Origin: Aromatoleum sp.
GTDB taxonomy: Bacteria; Pseudomonadota; Gammaproteobacteria; Burkholderiales; Casimicrobiaceae
Assembly (NCBI GenBank): GCA_010365205.1
Contig: JAAFGU010000020.1
Span: forward strand, 1 to 16,112
DNA: 16,112 nucleotides
Direction: 5' to 3'
In this document: piece by piece, positions 1 through 5,976 of the stretch
Numbering within the stretch: the stretch's first letter is position 1
Layout: every line of letters starts with the position of its first letter
Position numbers and translations under genes: made by a program
The notes under the pieces: model-generated
What the model was told of the DNA's origin: nothing
Databases searched by the model: none
What the model saw: the letters and a program-made list of their open reading frames with translations, nothing else

Positions 1-68
1 CGGCGTCGCCGGCGCTGGCGCCGCTGGTCGCGTTCCTCGCCGAGCCCGGGCGCGGCCTTATCCGGTAG
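1..68 (+). CDS. lpxA: UDP-N-acetylglucosamine acyltransferase LpxA, C-terminal end (partial)
   Basis: Only the last 21 or so codons are present, read in the frame beginning at base 3 and stopping with TAG at 66-68. The visible peptide ends in EPGRGLIR. The final GLIR matches the C-terminus of E. coli LpxA as I recall it, and the position directly before lpxB is the classic lpxA-lpxB order. LpxA catalyses the first step of lipid A synthesis, adding a 3-hydroxyacyl chain to UDP-GlcNAc in the cytoplasm. The left-handed beta-helix that carries the active site lies outside the window, so the call rests on the tail and the context. Confidence 0.72.
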   Translation, partial: ASPALAPLVAFLAEPGRGLIR

Positions 69-87
69 CGCCGGCAACCCGATCACG

Positions 88-1269
88 ATGGGCAACGCAC
101 TCATCCCCTCGCGCGCCATCACGATCGGGATCGTTGCCGGCGAGGCGTCCGGCGACGCCCTGGCGGCGACGCTGATTCATGCGGTGCGCGCGCGCCTGCC
201 GCAGGCACGCTTCGTCGGCATCGCCGGGCCGCGGATGCAGGCCGCGGGCTGCGAGACCTGGTATCCGCTGGAGACGCTGTCGATCCACGGCTTCGTCGAG
301 GTGATCGCGCGGCTGCCCGAACTCGTGGCGATACGCCGCGCGCTGGCGGCGCGCCTTGCCGCAGAGCCGGTATCGCTGTTCATCGGCGTTGACGCGCCGG
401 ACTTCAATCTGGGACTCGAGGCGAAACTGAAGCGCCGCGGTGTGCGCACGATGCACTTCGTCAGCCCGTCGGTCTGGGCGTGGCGGCCGGAACGCGTGCG
501 CAGGATCGGCCGCTCGGTCCACCGGATGCTGGCGCTGTTCCCGTTCGAGCCGCCGATTTACGAGGCGGCCGGCGTACCCGTCACGTTCGTCGGTCACCCG
601 CTGGCGCAGCAGGCCGCAGCGCCCGGCTCGCGGCGCGAGGCGCGCGAACAACTGAAGCTGACGCTGACGCAGCCGGTGTTCGCGCTGCTGCCCGGAAGCC
701 GTGCGTCCGAACTCGACATGCACGGCGATCTGGTGCTGCAAACTGCCTCCGCACTGCATGCGGCGCGCCCCGACGCCCGATTCCTCGTCCCGCTCGCGAC
801 GCGGCCGACGCGCGACCGGTTCGAGGCGGCGCTCTACCGGCTGGGACTCGACAAGTTGCCGCTGACGCTGCTGTACGGCCACGCCACCGACGCGATGCGG
901 GCGGCAGACGTCGCGCTGGTCGCCTCCGGCACCGCGACGCTCGAAGCCGCGCTTTCCCGCTGCCCGCACGTTATCTTCTACCGGGTGAACGCAATGACGG
1001 CGCGCATCGTTCGGCGCAAGCTGCTGCTGCCATGGGTCGGATTGCCGAACGTGCTCGCCGGCCGCTTCGTCGTTCCGGAACTGCTGCAGGAGGACGCCAC
1101 CGTCGACAACCTTGCGCAGGCGGCGTTGAATCTCTACGACGACACGGTGACGCGGCGCCGGCTCGAAGCGCTGTTCGCGCGTTTTGCCGAGTCCTTGCGC
1201 GCCGACACCGGCACGCTGGCGGGCACGGCCGTCGTGCAGGAATTGCGCGCGGCAGGAGTCGCCGTATGA
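88..1269 (+). CDS. lpxB: Lipid-A-disaccharide synthase LpxB
   Basis: Glycosyltransferase (family GT19) that joins UDP-2,3-diacylglucosamine to lipid X, making the lipid A disaccharide at the inner face of the cytoplasmic membrane. The 393-residue length is normal for the family. The N-terminus carries the characteristic GEASGD motif (residues 18-23), followed by FVGIAGPRMQAAGC, a motif of the type SPSVWAW in the middle, and the HPL and ALLPGSRASE segments typical of LpxB. The ATG at 88 lies 19 bases after the lpxA stop, so the two genes are probably co-transcribed. The stop overlaps the rnhB start in ATGA. Nothing is missing or broken. Confidence 0.97.
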   Translation: MGNALIPSRAITIGIVAGEASGDALAATLIHAVRARLPQARFVGIAGPRMQAAGCETWYPLETLSIHGFVEVIARLPELVAIRRALAARLAAEPVSLFIGVDAPDFNLGLEAKLKRRGVRTMHFVSPSVWAWRPERVRRIGRSVHRMLALFPFEPPIYEAAGVPVTFVGHPLAQQAAAPGSRREAREQLKLTLTQPVFALLPGSRASELDMHGDLVLQTASALHAARPDARFLVPLATRPTRDRFEAALYRLGLDKLPLTLLYGHATDAMRAADVALVASGTATLEAALSRCPHVIFYRVNAMTARIVRRKLLLPWVGLPNVLAGRFVVPELLQEDATVDNLAQAALNLYDDTVTRRRLEALFARFAESLRADTGTLAGTAVVQELRAAGVAV

Positions 1270-1853
1270 ACGTCGCGCCGGCGCTGATCGTGGGCATCGA
1301 CGAAGCGGGGCGCGGGCCGCTCGCCGGTCCGGTGTACGCCGCCGCCGTCATTTTCCATCCGGCGCGCCCGATCGACGGCTTGCGCGACTCCAAGCTCCTC
1401 ACCGCGGCCGCGCGCGAACGACTGGCTGCCGACATCCGCACGCGCTCGCTCGCCTGGTGCGTCGCATCGGCCGACGTCGACGAGATCGATACGCTGAATA
1501 TCCTGCAGGCGACGCTGCTTGCGATGCGGCGCGCCGTCGAAGGCTTGGCCGTGGCGCCGTCGGAGGCGCTGGTCGACGGCAACCGCTGTCCTGCGCTGCC
1601 GTGCCGCGCGCGCGCGATCGTCAAGGGCGATCGCGACGTTGCGGTGATCTCGGCGGCGTCGATTCTCGCCAAGACGGCGCGCGACGCGTTGCTGATCGAG
1701 CTCGATCGAACGTTCCCCGGCTACGGCTTCGCCCGGAACAAAGGCTACGGGACCCCCGAGCATCTGGCGGCGCTCGAGCGCCTCGGGCCCTGCGCGGTTC
1801 ATCGGCGGAGCTTCGCGCCGGTCGCGCATTCGGCGTTCGCGTTCGCCTTCTGA
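1266..1853 (+). CDS. rnhB: Ribonuclease HII
   Basis: Cytoplasmic endonuclease that cuts the RNA strand of RNA-DNA hybrids and single ribonucleotides in DNA. The product is 195 residues, the usual size. The catalytic carboxylates are all visible: D12 and E13 in GIDEAGRGPLAGPV, D104 in VDGNRCP, and D122 in VKGDRDV. The conserved ISAASILAKTARD block and the C-terminal HRRSF motif are also present. The start is the ATG at 1266, whose last two bases form part of the lpxB TGA (1267-1269), so translation is coupled. An upstream in-frame extension exists but only runs antisense in sense to lpxB coding logic and has no family similarity. lpxB-rnhB adjacency is common in proteobacteria. Confidence 0.97.
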   Translation: MNVAPALIVGIDEAGRGPLAGPVYAAAVIFHPARPIDGLRDSKLLTAAARERLAADIRTRSLAWCVASADVDEIDTLNILQATLLAMRRAVEGLAVAPSEALVDGNRCPALPCRARAIVKGDRDVAVISAASILAKTARDALLIELDRTFPGYGFARNKGYGTPEHLAALERLGPCAVHRRSFAPVAHSAFAFAF

Positions 1854-1855
1854 GA

Positions 1856-1877
1856 GCACGCGCGCGAAGACGCGTGC
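1856..1877 (+). terminator. Hairpin just after rnhB, possible weak terminator
   Basis: A perfect 7-bp stem starts two bases after the rnhB stop: GCACGCG at 1856-1862 pairs with CGCGTGC at 1871-1877 around an 8-base loop. No T run follows, so it is not a canonical intrinsic terminator. It may act as a pause or mRNA 3' end structure. The remaining stretch up to 2044 shows no convincing gene. Confidence 0.3.
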
Positions 1878-2039
1878 ACGGGCGCTTTGCTTCGCCGCGT
1901 TCGGCCCCATCGTCGGCTGGCGGGGTCGGGCGATCCCGAGGCTCGAAAGCAGGGTGCACGCAGCGACATCGAGGCCGACCGTGCCGCACTCGCCGATGCG
2001 TGCCTCGCCCTTGCCGGCGCCTCGGTGCCTGAAGGACGG

Positions 2040-2063
2040 CGAACTCAGGAACGGCCGAGTTCG
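2040..2063 (-). other. Inverted repeat across the stop codon of the GntR gene
   Basis: CGAACTC at 2040-2046 pairs with GAGTTCG at 2057-2063 (7-bp stem, 10-base loop), straddling the TGA stop of the leftward regulator gene (2045-2047). It has no T run on either strand. It could be a 3' end structure between the convergent rnhB and gntR transcripts, or chance. Confidence 0.25.
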
Positions 2064-2803
2064 TTCCAGTACTCGTAGTGCATCGTGTTGACGTGCGACA
2101 CCCGGTATTCGACCGGAACCTCGTTGTAGGTCAGCGCAACGCGCCGGATCTGCAACAGCGGAGCATTCTTCTCGAGGTCGAGCAGCGCCGCGCTGTCGGC
2201 GTCGGCCAGCGTCGCGCTCAACCGCTCGCTGGTGCGCACGACCGAAATTCCGAACGCTTCCTGATAGAGGTTGTAGATCGTCGACGGTCGTTCGCGGAAC
2301 TGCTTTTCATCGAGGCCGGGAAAGCGGGCGGCGGGCAGCACGATGTCGTCGACGATCACCGGGGTGCCGCCCAGGCGCAGCAGGTTGCGGATGCGGAATA
2401 CCGCGTCGCCGATCTCGACGCCGAGCCTGTCGGCGGCGACGCGGTCGGCTTTTCCCTTCGCAAATTGTTGCAGACGGACGTCAGGGTATTCCTTCGGCCC
2501 TTCCTCCGCCACAACGTGGAAAAAGTAGAAGAGCAAACGGTCGCGGTTGTGGGTCGCTACGAACGTGCCGCGGCCCTGCTGGCGGATCAGGATGTTTTCG
2601 CCGACGAGTTCGTCTATCGCCTTGCGCACGGTGCCGATGCTGATGCCGAAACGCTCGGACAGCCGGCGCTCGGCCGGGATGGCCTCCCCGGGTTTCCACT
2701 CGCCGCGGGTCAGAAGCTCCATCATCTGCCGCTTGACGTCCTTGTACAGCGGACCGGACAGCCGGACCCCGGGCGAGGTGGAATCGGTCGATGCGTCGGA
2801 CAT
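2045..2803 (-). CDS. GntR-family (HutC type) transcriptional regulator, likely controls the adjacent catabolic operon
   Basis: The N-terminal winged helix-turn-helix runs from LYKDVKRQMMELL through PGEAIPAERRLSERFGIS, IGTVRKAIDELV and the wing QQGRGTFVA (about residues 18-82). It is followed by a UTRA-type ligand-binding domain ending in VPVEYRVSHVNTMHYEY, which defines the HutC subfamily. These proteins usually repress their neighbours until an effector binds. The ATG at 2803 gives 252 residues. An in-frame TTG at 2827 would add eight residues and has an AGAGG 5 bases upstream, so the start is uncertain. The gene is transcribed divergently from the suyA-like gene across a short region with a large palindrome, which argues that it senses the substrate of that pathway, perhaps sulfolactate. 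That effector is inference. Confidence 0.92.
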   Translation of the reverse strand: MSDASTDSTSPGVRLSGPLYKDVKRQMMELLTRGEWKPGEAIPAERRLSERFGISIGTVRKAIDELVGENILIRQQGRGTFVATHNRDRLLFYFFHVVAEEGPKEYPDVRLQQFAKGKADRVAADRLGVEIGDAVFRIRNLLRLGGTPVIVDDIVLPAARFPGLDEKQFRERPSTIYNLYQEAFGISVVRTSERLSATLADADSAALLDLEKNAPLLQIRRVALTYNEVPVEYRVSHVNTMHYEYWNELGRS

Positions 2804-2854
2804 GGCGTTGGGCGCGCCCCTCGGCAAACGGGCCTCTGGGACGGCGCGCGACCG

Positions 2855-2883
2855 AGTGTAGCTAACCCATCCAAGTGATGCAA
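2855..2883 (-). promoter_or_regulatory. Candidate sigma-70 promoter of the GntR gene
   Basis: On the minus strand, TTGCAT (2883-2878) and TACACT (2860-2855) are separated by 17 bases. The -10 matches 4 of 6 consensus bases and the -35 only 3 of 6. Predicted transcription would start near 2848, upstream of both possible start codons. One CATCCAAGT repeat lies in the spacer, which would allow autoregulation. Confidence 0.35.
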
Positions 2884-2919
2884 ATCATCCAAGTCATCTA
2901 GATGATCTAGTTGACTTGG
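2868..2919. promoter_or_regulatory. Operator region: 31-bp near-palindrome plus an 18-bp-spaced direct repeat
   Basis: Bases 2889-2919 form a near-perfect palindrome with outer arms CCAAGTCA (2889-2896) and TGACTTGG (2912-2919). Inside it TCATCTAGATGA (2894-2905) is itself a perfect 12-bp palindrome. Only one symmetric pair and the central base break the symmetry of the 31 bases. CATCCAAGTGATG (2868-2880) and CATCCAAGTCATC (2886-2898) repeat with an 18-base period. The right arm contains the -35 box of the rightward promoter and the left copy lies over the leftward promoter. This is the expected arrangement for a GntR repressor that controls both directions. Confidence 0.7.
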
Positions 2920-2939
2920 CGGTAAGGCGGGGCTAGCAT
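2911..2939 (+). promoter_or_regulatory. Candidate sigma-70 promoter of the suyA-like gene
   Basis: TTGACT (2911-2916, 5 of 6 consensus) is followed after 17 bases by TAGCAT (2934-2939, 4 of 6). The -35 box sits inside the right arm of the operator palindrome, so a bound repressor would block it. The predicted start of transcription is near 2946, at the beginning of the heptamer repeat, giving a leader of roughly 87 bases. Confidence 0.6.
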
Positions 2940-2944
2940 CGTCT

Positions 2945-2979
2945 CGATGGCCGATGGCCGATGGCCGATGGCCGATGGC
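2945..2979 (+). repeat. Five perfect tandem copies of a 7-bp unit (CGATGGC)
   Basis: The unit CGATGGC is repeated five times without error and is followed by the degenerate CGTCGCC. It begins where the predicted transcript starts. Every unit contains an ATG (2947, 2954, 2961, 2968, 2975). Because 7 is not a multiple of 3 these cycle through the frames, and only the ATG at 2961 is in frame with the downstream gene. Perfect short tandem repeats of this kind are prone to slippage, so copy number may vary between strains. Confidence 0.9.
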
Positions 2980-3032
2980 CGTCGCCGAGACGCGCCCGCG
3001 CCGTCACACCCCGCACGAAAAAAGGAGTTCCG

Positions 3033-3314
3033 ATGATTCACTGCGTTTTGCACGATCCGCAGGATTCGGTCGCGGTCGTGGTTGTCGAAGGCGTCAAGGC
3101 CGGAACCCGACTAACCGGCCTTATCCTCGACGAGGACCGGACGATCACGCTGCCCTGTGTGCAGGACATTCCGCTCGGCCACAAGGTTGCCCTGAAGGAC
3201 ATGGCCGCCGGTGACACCGTCATCAAATACGGGACCGACATCGGCCGCGTGGTGCAGCCGATCCGCAAGGGCGAGCATGCGCATGTCCACAACATTAAAA
3301 CGAAACGGTGGTGA
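3033..3314 (+). CDS. suyA: Small SAF-domain subunit of a UxaA-family lyase, probably (2R)-sulfolactate sulfo-lyase alpha subunit
   Basis: A 93-residue protein made of a single SAF domain, the small partner in two-subunit lyases of the altronate/galactarate dehydratase superfamily. The family pattern is clear: VVVEGVKAGTRL, IPLGHKVALKDMAAGDTVIKYG, and the ending GEHAHVHNIKTKRW. In SuyAB the complex splits (R)-sulfolactate into pyruvate and sulfite. The ATG at 3033 is chosen because AAGGAG (3022-3027) lies 5 bases before it. A longer in-frame reading from 2961 would translate the heptamer repeat and is unlikely. It is the first gene after the GntR-controlled promoter. The partner subunit follows after an unusual 272-base gap. 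The sulfolactate assignment depends on slcC and comC downstream. The small subunit alone would also fit altronate dehydratase. Confidence 0.8.
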   Translation: MIHCVLHDPQDSVAVVVVEGVKAGTRLTGLILDEDRTITLPCVQDIPLGHKVALKDMAAGDTVIKYGTDIGRVVQPIRKGEHAHVHNIKTKRW

Positions 3315-3325
3315 TCAGCTTCGCA

Positions 3326-3571
3326 TTCGGGCGTGATGCTTCGTTGTTCGCACCGCTGCGCTGCTCACGTATGTCCATATACGTTCCGCTGCTCGCGGTA
3401 CTCAAGCCTCGCCTGACGCCCGACCGCTCGCCGCTCGGCGGCGGCGTCTTCGGGCGTGATGCTTCGTTGCGCACCCGGCTGCGGTGCGCACGTAGGTTGG
3501 GCGACGATCCGCTCCTCGCCGGGCGCGCGCCTCGCCTGACGCCCGAATACTTGCCGCTCCCCTGCGGCGAC
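3326..3571. repeat. Two tandem diverged copies of a 123-bp element between the two lyase subunits
   Basis: Copy one is 3326-3448 and copy two 3449-3571. An identical 21-base block opens both (3326-3346 and 3449-3469, beginning TTCGGGCGTGATGCTTCG). A second identical 17-base block, CCTCGCCTGACGCCCGA, occurs at 3407-3423 and 3530-3546. The offset is exactly 123 in both cases, so there are no net indels. The first block starts TTCGGGCGT and the second ends ACGCCCGA(A), making each copy an inverted-repeat unit. Copy two contains a perfect 8-bp hairpin (TGCGCACC 3468-3475 with GGTGCGCA 3483-3490), and copy one a 6-bp one (ACGTAT 3367-3372 with ATACGT 3379-3384). The 123-bp period equals 41 codons, so open frames cross it, but none looks like a real protein. 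Confidence 0.85.
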
Positions 3572-3586
3572 CACTGAGAGACCTAC

Positions 3587-4747
3587 ATGCAAACGACCTT
3601 CCTGGGTTACCGCCGCGAGAACGGCCGCGTCGGCGTCCGCAACCACGTGATCATCCTTCCCGTCGACGACCTGTCGAACGCCGCGTGCGAGGCGGTCGCG
3701 CACAATATCAAGGGCACGCTGGCGATTCCGCACCCGTACGGGCGGCTGCAGTTCGGCGCGGACCTCGACCTTCATTTCCGCACGCTGATCGGCACCGGCG
3801 CCAACCCGAACGTCGCGGCGGTCATCGTCATCGGCATCGAGGAGCAGTGGACGAAAAAAGTCGTCGACGGCATCGCCGCGACCGGCAAGCCGGTGACCGG
3901 TTTCGGCATCGAGCTTCATGGCGATCACGACACGATCATGCGCGCGTCGAAGGCGGCCAGGGAATACCTGCAGTGGGCGAGCGAAGGGCACCGCGTCGAG
4001 TGCGCGCTCGCTGAGCTGTGGGTGTCGTGCAAGTGCGGCGAGTCCGACACGACGTCGGGCTGCGGCAGCAATCCGACCGTCGGCGACGCCTTCGACAAGC
4101 TCTACGCTGCGGGCTGCACGCTGGTGTTCGGCGAGACGACCGAGCTGACCGGCGGCGAGCAGATCGTCGCGGCGCGCTGCCGCGACGAACGGGTCCGGGC
4201 CGACTTCATGCGGATGTTCGACCGCTACCAGGAAGTCATCAACCGGCACAAGACGAGCGACCTGTCCGACTCGCAGCCGACCAAGGGCAACATCGCCGGC
4301 GGTCTGACGACGATCGAGGAAAAGGCGCTCGGCAACATCCAGAAGATCGGCCGGAAGTGCGTCGTCGACGGCGTGCTCGACAAGGCGGAGGCGCCGACCG
4401 GCCCCGGACTGTGGTTCATGGACAGCTCGTCGGCGGCGGCCGAAATGGTGACGCTGTGCGCGGCGGCCGGATACGTCGTCCATTTCTTTCCGACCGGTCA
4501 GGGCAACGTCATCGGCAATCCGATTTTGCCGGTGATCAAGATCTGCGCGAACCCGCGCACGGTCCGCACGATGAGCGAGCATGTCGACGTCGATACCTCC
4601 GGCCTGCTGCAGCGCGAGATCACGATGAGCGAAGCCGGCGACAAGCTGCTCGACATGATGTTCCGGACCGCGAACGGCCGGCTGACGGCGGCCGAGGCGC
4701 TCGGGCACCGCGAGTTCGTGTTGACGCGGCTCTACGAGAGCGCGTGA
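3587..4747 (+). CDS. suyB: Large subunit of a UxaA/GarD-family lyase, probably (2R)-sulfolactate sulfo-lyase beta subunit
   Basis: A 386-residue protein of the D-galactarate/altronate dehydratase C-terminal family, about the length expected for SuyB. It opens with FLGYRRENGRVGVRNHVIILP (residues 6-25), the family signature, and has a cysteine-containing block CKCGESDTTSGCG (148-160) followed by SNPTVGDAFD, the likely metal or iron centre region. TKGNIAGGLTTIEEKALGNIQKIG and PTGQGNVIGNP are further family blocks. Together with the SAF subunit it would release sulfite from (R)-sulfolactate in the cytoplasm, giving pyruvate. A weak GAGAG lies 6 bases before the ATG. The linked sulfolactate-type dehydrogenases favour SuyB over a sugar-acid dehydratase. 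Family membership is sure, substrate is inferred. Confidence 0.82.
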   Translation: MQTTFLGYRRENGRVGVRNHVIILPVDDLSNAACEAVAHNIKGTLAIPHPYGRLQFGADLDLHFRTLIGTGANPNVAAVIVIGIEEQWTKKVVDGIAATGKPVTGFGIELHGDHDTIMRASKAAREYLQWASEGHRVECALAELWVSCKCGESDTTSGCGSNPTVGDAFDKLYAAGCTLVFGETTELTGGEQIVAARCRDERVRADFMRMFDRYQEVINRHKTSDLSDSQPTKGNIAGGLTTIEEKALGNIQKIGRKCVVDGVLDKAEAPTGPGLWFMDSSSAAAEMVTLCAAAGYVVHFFPTGQGNVIGNPILPVIKICANPRTVRTMSEHVDVDTSGLLQREITMSEAGDKLLDMMFRTANGRLTAAEALGHREFVLTRLYESA

Positions 4748-4902
4748 CGGCGAATCGCGCTGCGCCACGGGCGCGGCGGATCCCGCGCGCCAACCGCTGC
4801 CGCGGAACAGGGTGATCCGGCCCGGACGCAGCGAATAGCGCCCATGCGTCGCGCCGGCCATACGCGCGCGGCCTATACTTGGGGCCTGTTAGCCCTAGTC
4901 CC

Positions 4903-4963
4903 CGGCGGCGCAACGCCGCCGCGCCGCGGCCTCTATAATTCGCGTCTCGCCTGCCCTCGGAGG
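4903..4963 (+). promoter_or_regulatory. Hairpin, -10-like box and ribosome binding site before the substrate-binding protein gene
   Basis: A perfect 8-bp stem with a CAA loop occupies 4903-4921 (arms CGGCGGCG and CGCCGCCG). Twelve bases later comes a perfect TATAAT (4934-4939). No good -35 box lies at 17 bases, because the hairpin covers that position. GGAGG at 4959-4963 is 7 bases before the ATG. This may be a second promoter inside the operon, or an attenuator-like hairpin separating suyAB from the transporter genes. A second -10-like TATACT is at 4874-4879. The preceding stretch from 4748 shows no gene. Confidence 0.4.
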
Positions 4964-4970
4964 ACACGCC

Positions 4971-5972
4971 ATGCCCTGGTTGCTCATGCGCGCCGCGCTC
5001 GCGCTTACGATGATGCTGACCGCGATGGCAGCCGGCGCCGAGCTCGGCGAGATCAAGGTCGCCCAGCAATACGGGATCAGCTACCTGCCGCTGATGATCA
5101 TGGAGGATCAGAAGCTGATCGAGAAGCACGCGAAGACGGCCGGGCTCGACATTACGGTCGGCTGGGCGAAATTTGCCGGCGGCAACGTCATGAACGATGC
5201 GCTGCTGTCGAACAGCCTGCAATTTGCATCGGGAGGCGTCGGCCCGCTGGTCACGCTGTGGGCGCGCACCAAAGGTAATCTCGACGTCAAGGCGGTCTCG
5301 GCGATGAACTCGATGCCGCTGTACCTCAATACCCGCAATCCGAACGTGAAGTCGATCAGGGATTTCACCGACAAGGACCGGATCGCGCTGCCGGCAGTCA
5401 AGGTGTCGATCCAGGCCGTCACGCTGCAGATGGCGGCCGAGAAGGCGTACGGCGAGGGGCAACAGAACCGCCTCGACCCGCTGACGGTGTCGATGTCGCA
5501 CCCGGATGCGCAGACCGCCCTGCTGTCCGGCGCTTCCGAGATCGACGCGCACTTCAGCTCGCCGCCGTTTCAGTACCAGCAGCTCGAGAAGCCCGGCATC
5601 CACACGGTGCTCAATTCGTACGACGTGCTGGGCGGCCCCGCAACGTTCAACCTGGTCTGGACCACGTCGAAGTTCCGCGCGGAAAACCCGAAGATCTACG
5701 ACGCGTTCGTCAAGGCGCTCGACGAGGCGACCGCGATCATCAACCGCGACAAGAAGGCCGCGGCGGAGACCTATCTGCGACTGTCGCGGGACAAGGACAC
5801 GGTGTCGGCCATCCTGGCGATGCTGAACGACCCGGCGATCGTCTACACGACGACGCCGCAGAACGTGACCAAGTACGTCGATTTCATGCTGAAGATCGGC
5901 TCGATCAAGGTCAAGCCCGATTCGTGGAAGGACCTTTTCTTCCCGAACGTGCACACGCTTCCCGGCAGCTGA
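4971..5972 (+). CDS. Periplasmic substrate-binding protein of a NitT/TauT-type (sulfonate family) ABC transporter
   Basis: A 333-residue secreted protein. The signal peptide covers about residues 1-23 (MPWLLMRAALALTMMLTAMAAGA, alanine-rich end before ELGEIKVAQQYG). The mature part has the NMT1/TauA-like fold pattern: early QYGISYLPLMIMEDQKLIEK, then GGNVMNDALLSNSLQFASGGVGPLVTLW, and FTDKDRIALPAVKVS. It would capture the substrate in the periplasm and hand it to the permease and ATPase encoded at 6941-8591. The family transports nitrate, taurine, alkanesulfonates and similar anions, so sulfolactate or another small sulfonate is a fair inference from the neighbouring lyase and dehydrogenases. 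The PLP-enzyme gene follows almost directly (GTG 4 bases after the stop). It interrupts the transporter genes. Confidence 0.88.
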   Translation: MPWLLMRAALALTMMLTAMAAGAELGEIKVAQQYGISYLPLMIMEDQKLIEKHAKTAGLDITVGWAKFAGGNVMNDALLSNSLQFASGGVGPLVTLWARTKGNLDVKAVSAMNSMPLYLNTRNPNVKSIRDFTDKDRIALPAVKVSIQAVTLQMAAEKAYGEGQQNRLDPLTVSMSHPDAQTALLSGASEIDAHFSSPPFQYQQLEKPGIHTVLNSYDVLGGPATFNLVWTTSKFRAENPKIYDAFVKALDEATAIINRDKKAAAETYLRLSRDKDTVSAILAMLNDPAIVYTTTPQNVTKYVDFMLKIGSIKVKPDSWKDLFFPNVHTLPGS

Positions 5973-5976
5973 GGCC

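Noticed and set aside
480..1265. Open frame that would extend rnhB far upstream inside lpxB
   Set aside because: Its translation over lpxB is arginine- and alanine-rich without family similarity. The RNase HII fold begins at 1266.
1887..2078. Short open frame after rnhB
   Set aside because: It runs into the 3' end of the opposite GntR gene, has no ribosome site and resembles no family.
2961..3032. N-terminal extension of the suyA-like protein from the ATG at 2961
   Set aside because: It would translate the heptamer repeat and 24 extra residues unlike any SAF protein, while the ATG at 3033 has a strong AAGGAG at correct spacing.
2945..3571. CRISPR array
   Set aside because: The repeats are either contiguous 7-bp units or two contiguous 123-bp units. 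There are no unique spacers between short repeats and no cas genes.
3308..3577. Open frame of 89 codons across the 123-bp repeats
   Set aside because: It exists because the repeat period is 41 codons. It overlaps the suyA end, lacks a good ribosome site, and its peptide is arginine-rich with no family resemblance.
3365..4861. Long leftward open frame of 498 codons opposite the suyB-like gene
   Set aside because: It is an antisense frame of GC-rich coding DNA with arginine-rich composition. The sense protein is a clear family member.
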